Source: Brevibacillus sp. JNUCC-41
GTDB taxonomy: Bacteria > Bacillota > Bacilli > Bacillales > DSM-1321
Direction of reading: 5' to 3'
DNA: 64,000 nt
NCBI RefSeq assembly: GCF_014844095.1
Contig: NZ_CP062163.1
Location: forward strand, 2,699,501-2,763,500
Position 1 is the stretch's first letter. Each line of letters starts with the position of its first letter. This document shows, piece by piece, positions 35,700 to 45,557 of this stretch. The notes under the pieces were generated by a model. The model was given only the letters and a program-made list of their open reading frames with translations, was not told where the DNA came from and made no database searches. The translations under genes were made by a program, and so were the position numbers.

Positions 35700-35760
35700 T
35701 TCAAAAAAGTTTATTAGCATATAATTTAATAGTGGGACAGAGTATCTCAGAGGAAATATA

Positions 35761-35797
35761 AAAAACAAAAGGCAGATTGATTCTGCCTTTTGTTTTT
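35761..35797. terminator. Bidirectional terminator
   Basis: A perfect 15-bp stem (AAAAACAAAAGGCAG with its complement) has A and T runs on its two sides, so it can act on either strand, including for the minus-strand gene 35953-37296. Confidence 0.8.
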
Positions 35798-35952
35798 AGT
35801 TTTAAAAATTCCCCTGTTAGTCTTTCTAAACTATATTGATTATTCCTATTCATGATTTAAAAGGAATTTGGGGAAACCAAAGAACCTGAGCCTATACACT
35901 ATAACCAGCTTTCATTCAACCCGAACACCTGAACCCGGGGGAGAAGCAATTC

Positions 35953-37296
35953 TCAATTGTTATTTTTATGGCCGTCATTACTTGTAATGTCATTTTTGTT
36001 TAAAAATTCAATGATTCCATTCACCAATCCAGGGGATAAAGGTAGTTCAGGATTTGTATAGGTTGCTAAATTTCCCTTTCGATCTTCAGGGGCTTCTTTC
36101 AATACATGATTCATCTTTTCAAGTATAAGTAATTCAGAATCTTTTTTTTCTTTATGCAATGCTTTTGCGTTGGTTGCCGGCACTTGAATATCTCTATTAC
36201 CGTTCACGATCAGAACAGGGATGTTCAGTTCCTTTACTAATTCTATCGGGTTATATTGAATCCATGATATCATGTAAGGTTGAACAGAAGGTCGGAATAC
36301 ACTTTGTAAATCAGCACTGACAGTCCCGACTTGTTTTCCTTGCTTTAGCTTTGCCAGTATATCTTTGGATTCCGTTAATAACGTCGGTGTCAATTGCTCT
36401 TCAAGCTGTTTAATGAGTACTTGGTCAATGGATTCGCCTGCACCCGCCAATGAAATGAATATGTCTGTTTCCGTTTTCTTTGCGGCTGCCATCCCAATTA
36501 AAGAGCCTTCACTATGGCCGATGATGCCAACTTTGGAAAAACGGCCATCCTTTTTGGCAAATTGAGCCCAAGCAGCTGCATCATCAATATATTGTTCAAA
36601 TCTCAGGTCCTTTTCTTTTCCTGCCAATTGCATATTTTCGCCAATTCCGCGCTTATCATACCTAATGCTTGCGATACCTTTTTCTGCAAGACTCTCGGCT
36701 AACATTTTTAAACTATTATTTTTTCCGGGATTTGCATAGGAGTTACCATCTTTATCGGTCGGACCAGAACCCGCAATTATAATCATAACAGGAAAAGGCC
36801 CTTCATTTTTTGGTGTTTCCAAAAGGCCTTTTATGGTTCCGTTCTTTAAGTCAGCCTGCACGATTTCACCTGTTTCTTTCTTTTCAACTGTCTGATCGGA
36901 TTTCTTAAGCAATTCAAAGGGGAACGCTTGCCCATTTTGAACAAATGTCCCTGAAATCCTTTCCTTATCTACTTTCCCATCAAACGTTATTTTCTGATTT
37001 TGGATATCCATATTAAAAAACAAGTCTGGATTGCTTAACTTTACGCTTGTTAAGGGGAATTCGTTCAACCCTTGTACAGGAATGCTTATCGTTCCATCTT
37101 TCTTTGTGAAATGAACAATGATTGGAAGCGGTTGATTTGGAATCTTAATATCTCCCTCCCACCTGCCTTCAATAGCTTTCAATGAGCTCACTTCCTTCGA
37201 TTTCTCTTCCACCTCTACCGTGTCCTTGGTTCTGCAACCTACCATTAATACAAAAGCACTTACGATAAAACATATAATCGCCAAAGGTCTTTTCAT
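35953..37296 (-). CDS. Alpha/beta-hydrolase lipoprotein
   Basis: The 447-residue protein begins with a lipoprotein signal peptide ending in L-M-V-G-C21, so it is anchored outside the membrane. After an N-terminal beta-rich domain (about 40-140) comes an alpha/beta-hydrolase domain (about 150-430) with oxyanion loop A-G-S-G-P-T-D, nucleophile G-H-S-E-G-S, then Asp in N-G-N-R-D-I-Q-V and His in K-M-N-H-V-L-K. This is the PF12146-like / BAAT-like secreted hydrolase type. Substrate unknown, possibly an ester. It stands alone on the minus strand. Confidence 0.82.
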   Translation of the reverse strand: MKRPLAIICFIVSAFVLMVGCRTKDTVEVEEKSKEVSSLKAIEGRWEGDIKIPNQPLPIIVHFTKKDGTISIPVQGLNEFPLTSVKLSNPDLFFNMDIQNQKITFDGKVDKERISGTFVQNGQAFPFELLKKSDQTVEKKETGEIVQADLKNGTIKGLLETPKNEGPFPVMIIIAGSGPTDKDGNSYANPGKNNSLKMLAESLAEKGIASIRYDKRGIGENMQLAGKEKDLRFEQYIDDAAAWAQFAKKDGRFSKVGIIGHSEGSLIGMAAAKKTETDIFISLAGAGESIDQVLIKQLEEQLTPTLLTESKDILAKLKQGKQVGTVSADLQSVFRPSVQPYMISWIQYNPIELVKELNIPVLIVNGNRDIQVPATNAKALHKEKKDSELLILEKMNHVLKEAPEDRKGNLATYTNPELPLSPGLVNGIIEFLNKNDITSNDGHKNNN

Positions 37297-37639
37297 TTGA
37301 GCAATCCCTTTCTTTAATAATTAGAGATAAACATGTAAAGTGTCTCTTTGTTTCATTCATTCATATCCGTCTTCATTATAAGTAAGTTTTAATATATAAT
37401 TCCAATATTTTCCCTTAAAATGATGTTTATTTTTCCAGTTTACCCTTTTAAATATGGTGGCAATATGGGACGTTTTAAAAAAATATCGAAGAGACATTCA
37501 ACCAGACTGTCTTAATCGGGAGCGCTTAAGTCGGTGTTTTTCTCATGGTACTCTTTTAAAGGTAAGATATTAGGTCAAAATTAGAATGATTTGAATCAAA
37601 CATTGACATCTAAAAGAAACTCTTTTAAAGTGGATTTGT
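37297..37639. other. Gap before the M-box
   Basis: No gene is supported. The minus-strand promoter of the lipoprotein hydrolase and the plus-strand promoter of the mgtE leader must lie here; no strong consensus could be fixed. Confidence 0.35.
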
Positions 37640-37810
37640 AAATTAAATATCCTCGTTAGGTGAGGCTCCTGTGTAGGAGATACGCTACTGCCCAAAAATG
37701 TCGAAAGACGCCAATGGGTCAACAGAAACCATCGACATAAGGTGGTTTTTAATGTAGCTGGCTTTGTCCTATGCCACACAGTGCTAAAGCTCTACGAATG
37801 GAGGAACTGG
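37640..37810 (+). ncRNA. M-box (ykoK) magnesium riboswitch aptamer
   Basis: The stretch contains the conserved M-box blocks in order: CTCGTTAGGTGAGGCTCCT, a GAGATACGCT segment, CCCA and AAAGACGCCAATGGGTCA, ACAGAAACCATCGACATAAGG, then CCTATGCCACACAGTGCT and AAAGCTCTACGA. It precedes mgtE. Mg2+ binding should favour the terminator at 37892 and shut expression. Confidence 0.95.
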
Positions 37811-37891
37811 ATTTATGCTTGTATTTGTCATTCAGTCATATACGACTGTTTGTATTTGTCATCCAGGCAATGTACGCATATAAACCGTATT

Positions 37892-37931
37892 AAGCACCTC
37901 CATTTGTAATGGAGGTGCTTTTATTTTTTTC
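37892..37931 (+). terminator. Riboswitch-controlled terminator of mgtE
   Basis: Perfect 13-bp stem (37892-37904 with 37908-37920), 3-nt loop and a T-rich run, about 160 nt before mgtE. This is the expression platform of the M-box. Confidence 0.9.
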
Positions 37932-38093
37932 TGGAGGTGAGGATAGTGGGGAACTATTCACGACGATATATTCGAAGCTTAATGAAAATTGAATGAACAC
38001 AAAGAGTTTGGGAAGGGGAATAATAATATTTTTTTATCCTTGATATTTAAGGGAAATATTTTTTGGCTCCCCTAAAAAGGAGTGAGTGACGAA

Positions 38094-39452
38094 ATGATAA
38101 AAATCCTGACGGAAGATCAAATGACTTTACAAATCATAAAAGTATTAAAAGAAGGAAAAAAGAAAGAATTTCAAGCAATATTAGAAGAACTCCAACCATA
38201 TGACATTGCGCGAATTTTTGAGGGGCTTCCAGAAAAACATCATACACGTTTCTTGTTATTACTTGATTCAGAACAAATCGCTGAACTGATTCAAGAAGTT
38301 GAAAAGGTTCATCAATTGAAAATCCTTAGTAAATTAGGAATAGAGAAATCCGGCCACGTAATGGATCTAATGGATAATGATGATCTAGCTTCATTGTTAG
38401 AGGACCTATCCCCTGAAAAAATTGAAGAACTTCTTTCAGGTATGAAACAAGAAGAATCAAAAATCGTTCAAAATATCATGAATTATCCACCTGAAACGGC
38501 AGGGCGAATAATGACAAACCGTTTCGTATGGATACCCCAACATTATACGGTTCGAGAATCAGTTGAAAAGCTGAAAATCTTTGCAGAGTTTTCGGAAACG
38601 ATCAATTATCTTTATGTAATAGATAATGATAAAAAATTAGTAGGTGTTGTGTCATATCGGGATTTAATAATAAATGATGAATCTGAAAAAATTCAAGATA
38701 TTATGTATAGCCGGGTTATCTCCGTATCTGCTTATGAAGACCAGGAAGAGGTAGCGCGTGTTATTGAGCGATATGATTTTTTAGCAATTCCTGTAGTTGA
38801 AAAAAATAATGAGTTATTAGGAATTGTGACCGTCGATGATATTATTGATGTTGTCATTAAGGAAGCGAATGAAGATATTGAAAAATTATCGGCTTCGGGT
38901 AAAGCTATAGACTTTGACACGAAGGCACACGTGGCCGCATATCGTCGGCTACCCTGGCTTATTTTACTTTTATTTATCGGATTAGTGTCCGGAACTATAA
39001 TAAGCGGTTTTGAAGAAACATTGTCCAAAGTTGTTGCACTTGCTTTCTTCATGCCGATGATCGCAGGGATGACTGGAAATACAGGTACTCAATCTTTAGC
39101 TGTTGTTGTAAGAGGCCTAATCACCAGTGATACGGATAAAGGTGTCGTAACCAGACTTATTATACGGGAAATGAAAGTTGGATTGATAATAGGAATTACC
39201 TGTGGAATATTAATTTCCATCATTGCTTATGTTTGGCAGGGAAATCCCGTTCTGGGATTAGTGGTTGGAAGTTCGTTAGTGATGACCCTAATTATCGGGA
39301 CGTTAGCTGGGACCATTATTCCTTTGATATTATATAAATTCAACATAGATCCTGCAGTTGCTTCTGGTCCGCTAATTACAACATTGAATGATATACTTTC
39401 GTTACTCATTTACTTTGGAATTGCAACGATGTTTATTTCAAAATTGATGTAG
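38094..39452 (+). CDS. mgtE: Magnesium transporter MgtE
   Basis: The 452-residue protein has the MgtE layout: an acidic N-terminal superhelical domain (about 1-130), two CBS domains (about 135-255), a plug helix and five membrane helices (about 285-450) with P-M-I-A-G-M-T-G-N-T-G-T-Q. It is a Mg2+ channel gated by cytoplasmic Mg2+ at the CBS region. ATG 38094 is chosen because AAAGGAG (38076-38082) overlaps the upstream GTG at 38082. The M-box and its terminator give direct Mg2+ control. Confidence 0.95.
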   Translation: MIKILTEDQMTLQIIKVLKEGKKKEFQAILEELQPYDIARIFEGLPEKHHTRFLLLLDSEQIAELIQEVEKVHQLKILSKLGIEKSGHVMDLMDNDDLASLLEDLSPEKIEELLSGMKQEESKIVQNIMNYPPETAGRIMTNRFVWIPQHYTVRESVEKLKIFAEFSETINYLYVIDNDKKLVGVVSYRDLIINDESEKIQDIMYSRVISVSAYEDQEEVARVIERYDFLAIPVVEKNNELLGIVTVDDIIDVVIKEANEDIEKLSASGKAIDFDTKAHVAAYRRLPWLILLLFIGLVSGTIISGFEETLSKVVALAFFMPMIAGMTGNTGTQSLAVVVRGLITSDTDKGVVTRLIIREMKVGLIIGITCGILISIIAYVWQGNPVLGLVVGSSLVMTLIIGTLAGTIIPLILYKFNIDPAVASGPLITTLNDILSLLIYFGIATMFISKLM

Positions 39453-39936
39453 ACTTTCCAGTAAACCAAGTTCACATATGCTTGTAAAGTTTTTTTAAGT
39501 GTGAACTCAGTCTCAAAGATTTCAGAACAAAATGTCCATGCCGACGTTTTAAATCGGGATTATAGATAAGAAGAAAAAAAGTAGCTGCTGAGCTTGAACA
39601 TTTGCCAAGCAGATTAAAAAAAGCTGCGGCCTTTTCCGGTATCCAAAAGGGGAAAGGCCGTTAAATTTTCCTGGGAAGCGAACCGTATAATATAGAAGTC
39701 TACGTACATGATTTATTCTTAAACGAACATTGAAGGTAAAAAAGTCATTTGCTGATGACCTTTATATGAAAGAGAAACATGGGACATAATAGGTCGTAGC
39801 AAGTTTAGGATTTTCAGGAAAGGCTACATAAAGAGTGTTATGGAAGCAATAGCCAATCATATTCTTTGACCTATGAACTTCATCAGTGATACGCTTCTTT
39901 TCGAAATTACGTATTTAAAACCAAGGAGGAACAATG
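39453..39936 (+). other. Gap between mgtE and the YfmJ-like gene
   Basis: The main feature is a hairpin at 39627-39660 (CGGCCTTTTCC with GGGGAAAGGCCG), a plausible terminator. AAGGAGG at 39923-39929 is the ribosome site of the next gene. Confidence 0.45.
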
Positions 39937-40965
39937 ATGACACAAACCAAACAGCAAATGATCACCCTGGCAAATCGTCCAAAAGGTATGCCTTCGAAAG
40001 GGGATTTTAACTTTGTTGAGAGTGACGTTCCCACACCAAAGGATAATGAGATTTTAGTACGTACACTATATTTATCTGTCGATCCATACATGCGTGGCAG
40101 AATGCAAGATACAAAATCATATATTGCTCCATTTGAATTGAATAAGGTTATCACCGGTGGAGTGGTTGCTGAAGTTGTTGAGTCCAAATCGAATTCCTTC
40201 AAACAAGGGGATGTCGTTGTTGGGAATATCGACTGGGCAGAATACACAGTTGTCACTGAAAAGGAAATCCGCGTGATTGATCCCAAGGTGGCTCCGGTCA
40301 CAACTCATTTAGGGATTCTTGGAATGACCGGTTTAACTGCATATTTTGGCTTGCTTGATATTGGTAAACCTCAAGAAGGTGAAACTGTAGTGGTTTCAGG
40401 AGCGGCTGGAGCAGTTGGTTCAGCAGTCGGACAAATTGCTAAGATTAAAGGTGCGAAGGTTGTTGGCATCGCCGGTTCAGATGAAAAACTTGAGTACTTA
40501 ACGAAAGAGCTCGGATTTGATGGAGCCGTAAATTATAAAAGAGATAGTTTTAAGACAGATTTAGCTAATGCTGTTCCCGATGGAGTCGATGTTTATTTCG
40601 ATAATGTGGGCGGCGAGGTGTCCGATGCTGTTTTCACACTTTTGAATGCAAATGCCCGAATTCCATTATGCGGAGCGATTTCCTCCTATAATGCAGAAGG
40701 GAAAGATCTAGGACCGCGTCTGCAATCGGCGATGATCAAAACGAGTGCCCTTATGAAAGGTTTCACAGTTGGGAATTATGCCGCTAGATTCCAAGAGGGG
40801 GCTACGGATTTAGGTAAGTGGCTTCAAGAAGGAAAGCTGAAGTATGAAGAAACGATTATTGAAGGGTTCGAAAACACACCTGATGCCTTTTTAGGTTTAT
40901 TTAAAGGAACGAACCTCGGTAAACAGCTTGTAAAAGTTGCTGAACCTGAATTCGCTCAACTATAA
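39937..40965 (+). CDS. yfmJ: NADPH-dependent enone/2-alkenal reductase, YfmJ/CurA-like
   Basis: The 342-residue zinc-free MDR reductase belongs to the leukotriene B4 dehydrogenase / CurA group and resembles B. subtilis YfmJ. It shows the S-V-D-P-Y-M-R-G-R-M signature near residue 50, a Rossmann loop S-G-A-A-G-A-V-G-S near 152, and D-N-V-G-G-E near 225. It would reduce alpha,beta-unsaturated carbonyls. AAGGAGG gives 7-nt spacing to ATG 39937 and only 4 nt to the adjacent ATG 39934. It is monocistronic with a strong terminator. Confidence 0.85.
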   Translation: MTQTKQQMITLANRPKGMPSKGDFNFVESDVPTPKDNEILVRTLYLSVDPYMRGRMQDTKSYIAPFELNKVITGGVVAEVVESKSNSFKQGDVVVGNIDWAEYTVVTEKEIRVIDPKVAPVTTHLGILGMTGLTAYFGLLDIGKPQEGETVVVSGAAGAVGSAVGQIAKIKGAKVVGIAGSDEKLEYLTKELGFDGAVNYKRDSFKTDLANAVPDGVDVYFDNVGGEVSDAVFTLLNANARIPLCGAISSYNAEGKDLGPRLQSAMIKTSALMKGFTVGNYAARFQEGATDLGKWLQEGKLKYEETIIEGFENTPDAFLGLFKGTNLGKQLVKVAEPEFAQL

Positions 40966-41067
40966 GATTAGGGAACAAAGTGGAGGCGGAATCTTGTTTG
41001 ACCTTTGAAAATGAGGGTGTATTAAAAGAGCTGTTATTTCAAAAAAATCCCGTTAAACCAATAATAG

Positions 41068-41117
41068 AGGTCGAAGCACATCTTTCAGCTAAATTGATGT
41101 GCTTCGACCTTTTTTAT
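41068..41117 (+). terminator. Terminator of the YfmJ-like gene
   Basis: Perfect 15-bp stem AGGTCGAAGCACATC with its complement, then T6. Confidence 0.9.
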
Positions 41118-41557
41118 TTGGATATAGGGGTGTCCATTCCTGATCATTTACAAAGCATGTCCTTCATGAAAGATAATCAACCTTAGGAATAAAATATGCA
41201 AAGAATTCTCTGTATTTTCATATGTTGGGATCAATGTCGTTTTCGGACAATTTGTTGTTATGAATAACATCCGAGATAAGAGAGTTATATATATATCATC
41301 AATAATTTCGATACTAGTCACTAACACATGAAAGGCCGTGTTTGTCTACATATCTGTTGAAGTCATGACAGTGATGTTCCTTTTTGAGAGTCAAGGACTT
41401 CGATACGTATGGAAATCATACGAAAAGTAGGTGAAAAACAAAGGTTTTAAAGAATTCCTTACCCTTTACCGTATCTTTTGTTCCATATGAAGGATATTAA
41501 AAAAGGGTCTCTATAAACATAGCTCTCGACATAATGATATGATAAAGTAAAGAATAG
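41118..41557. other. Gap before the FUSC gene
   Basis: AT-rich, no gene supported, no further hairpin of note. Confidence 0.35.
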
Positions 41558-41569
41558 TTACCTAGGTAA
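41558..41569. promoter_or_regulatory. Palindromic operator candidate
   Basis: TTACCTAGGTAA is a perfect 12-bp palindrome 26 nt before the FUSC start, in promoter or leader territory. Sites of this type are typical of MarR- or TetR-family repressors. No candidate repressor gene is adjacent. Confidence 0.5.
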
Positions 41570-41594
41570 TCATTTGATGAAAGGGAAAATTGAA

Positions 41595-43547
41595 ATGAGT
41601 AAAAATAAGCAAGGGACATCTTCAAAATCCCTGAAGTTGGATGTAATACATACGACATTTAAACAGGCTTTTGAATTAAAAAAGAATCCATTTCCTTGGA
41701 TAAAAGCTTTAAGTGCAGGGATAGCGGCTGCCTTACCTGTTTTAATTGGCTTATTATTCGGCAATTTAGCATACGGTTTACTGGCAGGAATAGGCGGGTT
41801 CACTTATTTATACGTATTTAACCAACCGTATTACCAAAGAGCTAAAAAGACTTTCTTTGTGATGGTGGGTCTTGCTTTATCTGTTGTATTAGGGACACTT
41901 TTGGCTCCATACCAATTGGGAACAGCCATAATGATGGGGATCATCGGGGGAAGTGTTTTTTTTATTTTTGGTGCATTAAAGATTACCGGTCCTTCGGCGG
42001 TTTTCTTTGTCTTGAGTTTTGCGCTAGCGACAGGTATGCCCATTGATCAGACGCTTGCGCCGTTGCGTGGAGGTCTTGTTTTATTGGGGGGGGCACTGTC
42101 TTGGATAATCTGTATGTTAGGTTGGTTTTTCAATCCTCATGGACCAGAAAAGCTTGCGGTGGAAAAGGTGTACAGAGAATTGGGTGCATTCTTTGATTCG
42201 CTAGGCACCGGGGGATTCAATGCAGCAAGACAAAGAACGGTATTGGCGATGAAACAAGCGGAAGATACATTGTTAGCCAGGTTTTCAAACAGGCGAAGCT
42301 CAGACATGTTAAAGCGGTTGTTTCTATTGAATGACCAGGCAAATGTCATTTTCCTGGAAGCATTGGAACTATCCTTGCATAAAAAGGCTGTGCTACCGCC
42401 AGAATTAGGACAATCGGTACGTGCCTTGGCCGACTCCATTGCATCTAAAACTAAAAATGAATCAAAAATTCTTCAGCCGGACCAAATGGAACTAGAGGTG
42501 GAAAAGCTATTCGTTGAAATTTACAATGCAGATGCCATCATGAATGAACCGGTTAGTAAAATCCACCAAGAAGCTTCAATCTCAAAGCCTTCATTAAAAA
42601 CGATTTTTCTTGGGGCGTTCGACAAGAACTCGATTGTCTTTCTCTCTTCCATTCGATATGGAACAATCCTTACCATTGCCGCCATCATCGCCTATTCCGC
42701 TGATTTTAACCGTTCGTATTGGATTCCCTTATCATGTGCAGCCGTTATGTCAGGTGCGACCATTGTTGCCACATTTCATCGTGCGGTACAAAGGACCTTC
42801 GGGACAATCATCGGACTCCTATTAGCAAGCTTAATTCTTGCATCCGTTCATAACGAGTTCATTATCGTTCTGATCATTTTGTGTTTGACAATCATTACAG
42901 AGCTTTTCATCGTACGGAATTATGGATTGGCGGCGATGTTTTTTACCCCTTCAGCTTTAATCATGGCGGAATATTCAACTCAAAGCTATGATTTTAGTTT
43001 TTTTGCGACCGTAAGAATAACCGATATCGTCGTTGGGAGCATGATAGGTCTTCTTGGATCGCTGTTAATCGGCAGTCAATCGGCCTCAAGCCTTCTCAAT
43101 CATTTGATGGCCAAAACAATTCGAAGCCAGGGGCAATTTCTGTTGGTGGCGTTCTCTGGACATGATAATGGACTTGCAATCGATGAAAGCAGTGAAAGGA
43201 ACAAAATGCAAACCAATATGGTGAATCTATTAACGGTCTACAATGCGGCTCTTGGTGAGATATTCAAAAACAAGGCTAGACTGGAATCTCTTTGGCCCGT
43301 GATATTTTCGATAGAACAGTTGGGATATTATTTAAATGCAAGCTTGAAATTCTCTGATTGGTCGGTACTTTCAGAGCGTGAACTTGCTCAATTACTGTAT
43401 GTTTTTGAAACAATGGCAATCGCTGCAGATAAGGGGAGGTCACTTACTAATAAAGTGGTTCCGGAAATTGAAGGGTACTCAAAAATCCGCCACGAAATTT
43501 TGGATCTTCAAAAAGCACTTCGATTTAGCGGTGAAGCAACGAGCTAA
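41595..43547 (+). CDS. FUSC-family membrane protein (aromatic acid exporter-like)
   Basis: The 650-residue protein has two blocks of membrane helices (about 35-190 and 350-505), separated and followed by soluble helical regions, the layout of FUSC/YccS-like fusaric-acid or p-hydroxybenzoic acid exporters. The second block contains F-N-R-S-Y-W-I-P-L-S-C-A-A-V-M, a family hallmark. ATG 41595 is favoured because GAAAGGGA gives 8-nt spacing; in-frame TTG 41574 and ATG 41577 lie before it. A palindromic operator immediately upstream suggests induction by its substrate. Confidence 0.8.
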   Translation: MSKNKQGTSSKSLKLDVIHTTFKQAFELKKNPFPWIKALSAGIAAALPVLIGLLFGNLAYGLLAGIGGFTYLYVFNQPYYQRAKKTFFVMVGLALSVVLGTLLAPYQLGTAIMMGIIGGSVFFIFGALKITGPSAVFFVLSFALATGMPIDQTLAPLRGGLVLLGGALSWIICMLGWFFNPHGPEKLAVEKVYRELGAFFDSLGTGGFNAARQRTVLAMKQAEDTLLARFSNRRSSDMLKRLFLLNDQANVIFLEALELSLHKKAVLPPELGQSVRALADSIASKTKNESKILQPDQMELEVEKLFVEIYNADAIMNEPVSKIHQEASISKPSLKTIFLGAFDKNSIVFLSSIRYGTILTIAAIIAYSADFNRSYWIPLSCAAVMSGATIVATFHRAVQRTFGTIIGLLLASLILASVHNEFIIVLIILCLTIITELFIVRNYGLAAMFFTPSALIMAEYSTQSYDFSFFATVRITDIVVGSMIGLLGSLLIGSQSASSLLNHLMAKTIRSQGQFLLVAFSGHDNGLAIDESSERNKMQTNMVNLLTVYNAALGEIFKNKARLESLWPVIFSIEQLGYYLNASLKFSDWSVLSERELAQLLYVFETMAIAADKGRSLTNKVVPEIEGYSKIRHEILDLQKALRFSGEATS

Positions 43548-43693
43548 TCAATCTAGTGATTCTAAAAAGGGAGTTCTTATTGGAATCTCATTCGCCACTG
43601 TTAATAGGAAGAAATTTGCAGGATTATAGAAAAGTCTGTAAAAATGCCGGTTTTCATTATAAAATGTATTTACAAACAGAAAGGTGATGAACC

Positions 43694-44107
43694 ATGTCAA
43701 ACGTTGCTAAATTTCGTGATTTTTTAACTAGTGAGAAAATCTATATGAATGAGTTGAAAGAAGATGGCACCACCTTTTTTAGAGCCGAGCAAAAGTTAAA
43801 GGACGGGTGGAAGGTCCTTTTAGTATTTGCTTTCAATCAAGATGAAAATGTGGCGGACTTATTTTGCTTTAATGTCGCCGAGTTAAAGAATCCTGATAAG
43901 AAACAGGATGTACATACACTGTTGAATGAATATAATGCTAATTTTAGGTATTCAAAGCTGTATGAAGAAAATGGGACCATTTCCATTCGGTATTCATACT
44001 CCATTGAGGGGGACATCGTACCGGATCTGGCATTCAGGAAGTTAATCATGCTGCTTGAAACGGCACAGCAGGTTTATCCGCGGTTAATGGAAGTCATTTG
44101 GTCTTAA
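43694..44107 (+). CDS. YbjN-domain protein
   Basis: The 137-residue soluble alpha/beta protein resembles the YbjN fold, a type III chaperone-like domain often called a sensory transduction regulator, with F-N-Q-D-E-N-V-A-D-L-F-C-F-N mid-protein. AGGTGATGA precedes ATG 43694. It is single, between the FUSC gene and a tRNA. Function unknown. Confidence 0.6.
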   Translation: MSNVAKFRDFLTSEKIYMNELKEDGTTFFRAEQKLKDGWKVLLVFAFNQDENVADLFCFNVAELKNPDKKQDVHTLLNEYNANFRYSKLYEENGTISIRYSYSIEGDIVPDLAFRKLIMLLETAQQVYPRLMEVIWS

Positions 44108-44124
44108 ATCATCATATAGGATGA

Positions 44125-44152
44125 AAAAGTTCTCTGAATCAGGGGACTTTTA
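44125..44152 (+). terminator. Probable terminator of the YbjN-like gene
   Basis: AAAAGTTCTC pairs with GGGGACTTTT using G-U wobbles; the T run is partly in the stem. Confidence 0.5.
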
Positions 44153-44292
44153 ACATCTTTACTAGAGTGAATGAATATATTAACGTTACAATACATTAAT
44201 TATTAAATTTTTTTAAAAGAACTATTGCATTTTTTCACATTAAACTATATAATTAATTTTGTTAGTAATTCGACAAAGTTCTACAAGGATAT

Positions 44293-44366
44293 GCGGGTGT
44301 AGTTTAGTGGTAAAACCTCAGCCTTCCAAGCTGATGATGAGGGTTCGATTCCCTTCACCCGCTCCA
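44293..44366 (+). tRNA. tRNA-Gly (anticodon UCC)
   Basis: Acceptor stem GCGGGTG (44293-44299) pairs with CACCCGC (44356-44362). The anticodon loop CTTCCAA (44323-44329) gives anticodon TCC, and the T loop reads TTCGATT. CCA is encoded (44364-44366). It reads GGA/GGG glycine codons and stands alone. Confidence 0.97.
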
Positions 44367-44737
44367 ATACATACTCATAACGTAGGGTTTCGTTACCTGG
44401 AGAACGAAGCTTTGCGTTTAAATATTATTACAAGAATTCTACTGTTTACAGTGGGATTTTTTTATTGTCCCAATTAACTACATTCTATGGAGGCGGTAAT
44501 GCCGGATGTCATACCGTAACTATTTATTGTGATCCTTCATCTGGAAGAGTGGGGATTTCGATGCAGAACAAACTTGTTCAAAGAGATTAACTACGTAAGT
44601 AGAATCAGTTTGAATAGGTGTGTGCTTTTATTGTCCAAACTGAAAAAGTTGTGTAATTAGGTATGACCGAACGGTTGAATAAAAGGATATTCGCGCACGG
44701 GTTTTATTTATCCATATAAGTTAGGGAAAAGCATGAA
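44367..44737. other. Gap after tRNA-Gly
   Basis: No gene supported; an ORF crossing the tRNA (44259-44477) is spurious. Confidence 0.4.
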
Positions 44738-44761
44738 AAGACCCCTTCCGATTGTGGAAAG
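44738..44761 (-). terminator. Terminator of the B3/B4-domain gene
   Basis: CCCTTTCC / GGAAGGGG hairpin on the minus strand followed by TCTTTTC. Confidence 0.6.
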
Positions 44762-44784
44762 GGCTTATTTCCGTTCAGTTTTAA

Positions 44785-45453
44785 TTATCCTTCTACAATC
44801 GAGTAAGTTCCTACACCCCCATGGATCTCAAGGAACATGTCCATTAAGGATTTCGTTAGCTGATTTGCTTCGGTGATTGGAGTATTGGGCTGTAAATATA
44901 TGATTTGGATGGCCTTTTTCGTTCCTTCGGTGACTTTCGTGCGTTCTGAATCAACGTAAGGACTTCCGAATGCGCCATCATGGTCGGCTGATGTAATCAT
45001 ATTTTCCATGGAATTCAAGCGGCCATTCAATCCCTCATAACCATCTGACCCTTCGCCAATCTTTATCGAGATGTCTCCTGATAATTTGTCCGCATCATAA
45101 ATGCCGATCGGAACTTCATATAACAGCGAGAAGAAGTTATTCAAATCGATGGCTGAATGGATGGGTGCCAAGTAATTCTGTTTTTTTATGCGGCGGTAAA
45201 GGGCTTCCACGGAGGGGCGATACCGTGACGGGTTTGTTCCTGTAGCCTTGAAAATCTCCCGCCACGCTTTAATGCCGGAAAAGTCGGTCAATTCCTTTTC
45301 TTCAAGGTCGAAGAAAAGTGCTTCCTGAAATAGTTGAAGTCTTCCTTTCACCATTTGCGGGGAGGGACCTACTTCGATGTTTTCATATGTAATGATCCCA
45401 ACTTTGAATTCAGGGATTTTACTGCTTAGATTAGCTGATATAGTAATTTCCAA
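44785..45453 (-). CDS. B3/B4 (PheRS-beta-like) domain protein
   Basis: The 222-residue protein matches the B3/B4 domain of phenylalanyl-tRNA synthetase beta, which occurs as free-standing proteins of the COG3382 type: T-G-T-N-P-S-R-Y-R-P-S-V-E-A-L followed by N-F-F-S-L-L-Y-E-V-P-I-G. Some relatives edit or bind aminoacyl-tRNA; the role of free proteins is unsettled. The start is TTG 45453, 7 nt after GGAGGT; an upstream in-frame TTG (45480) precedes that site. It is divergent from queG. Confidence 0.75.
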   Translation of the reverse strand: MEITISANLSSKIPEFKVGIITYENIEVGPSPQMVKGRLQLFQEALFFDLEEKELTDFSGIKAWREIFKATGTNPSRYRPSVEALYRRIKKQNYLAPIHSAIDLNNFFSLLYEVPIGIYDADKLSGDISIKIGEGSDGYEGLNGRLNSMENMITSADHDGAFGSPYVDSERTKVTEGTKKAIQIIYLQPNTPITEANQLTKSLMDMFLEIHGGVGTYSIVEG

Positions 45454-45557
45454 CCGTTTCACCTCCAAAAATGATTGCAATTAGTTTATCATAGATAGCA
45501 ATGGTTTGAAATGGATTCAAGCTTCAATGGGAATACTGAATGAAGTAGGTGATTAGT

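Noticed and set aside
40980-41186. 68-codon ORF after the YfmJ-like gene
   Set aside because: It runs through a perfect 15-bp terminator stem and has no ribosome site.
44259-44477. 72-codon plus-strand ORF
   Set aside because: It spans the whole tRNA-Gly gene; the open frame is accidental.
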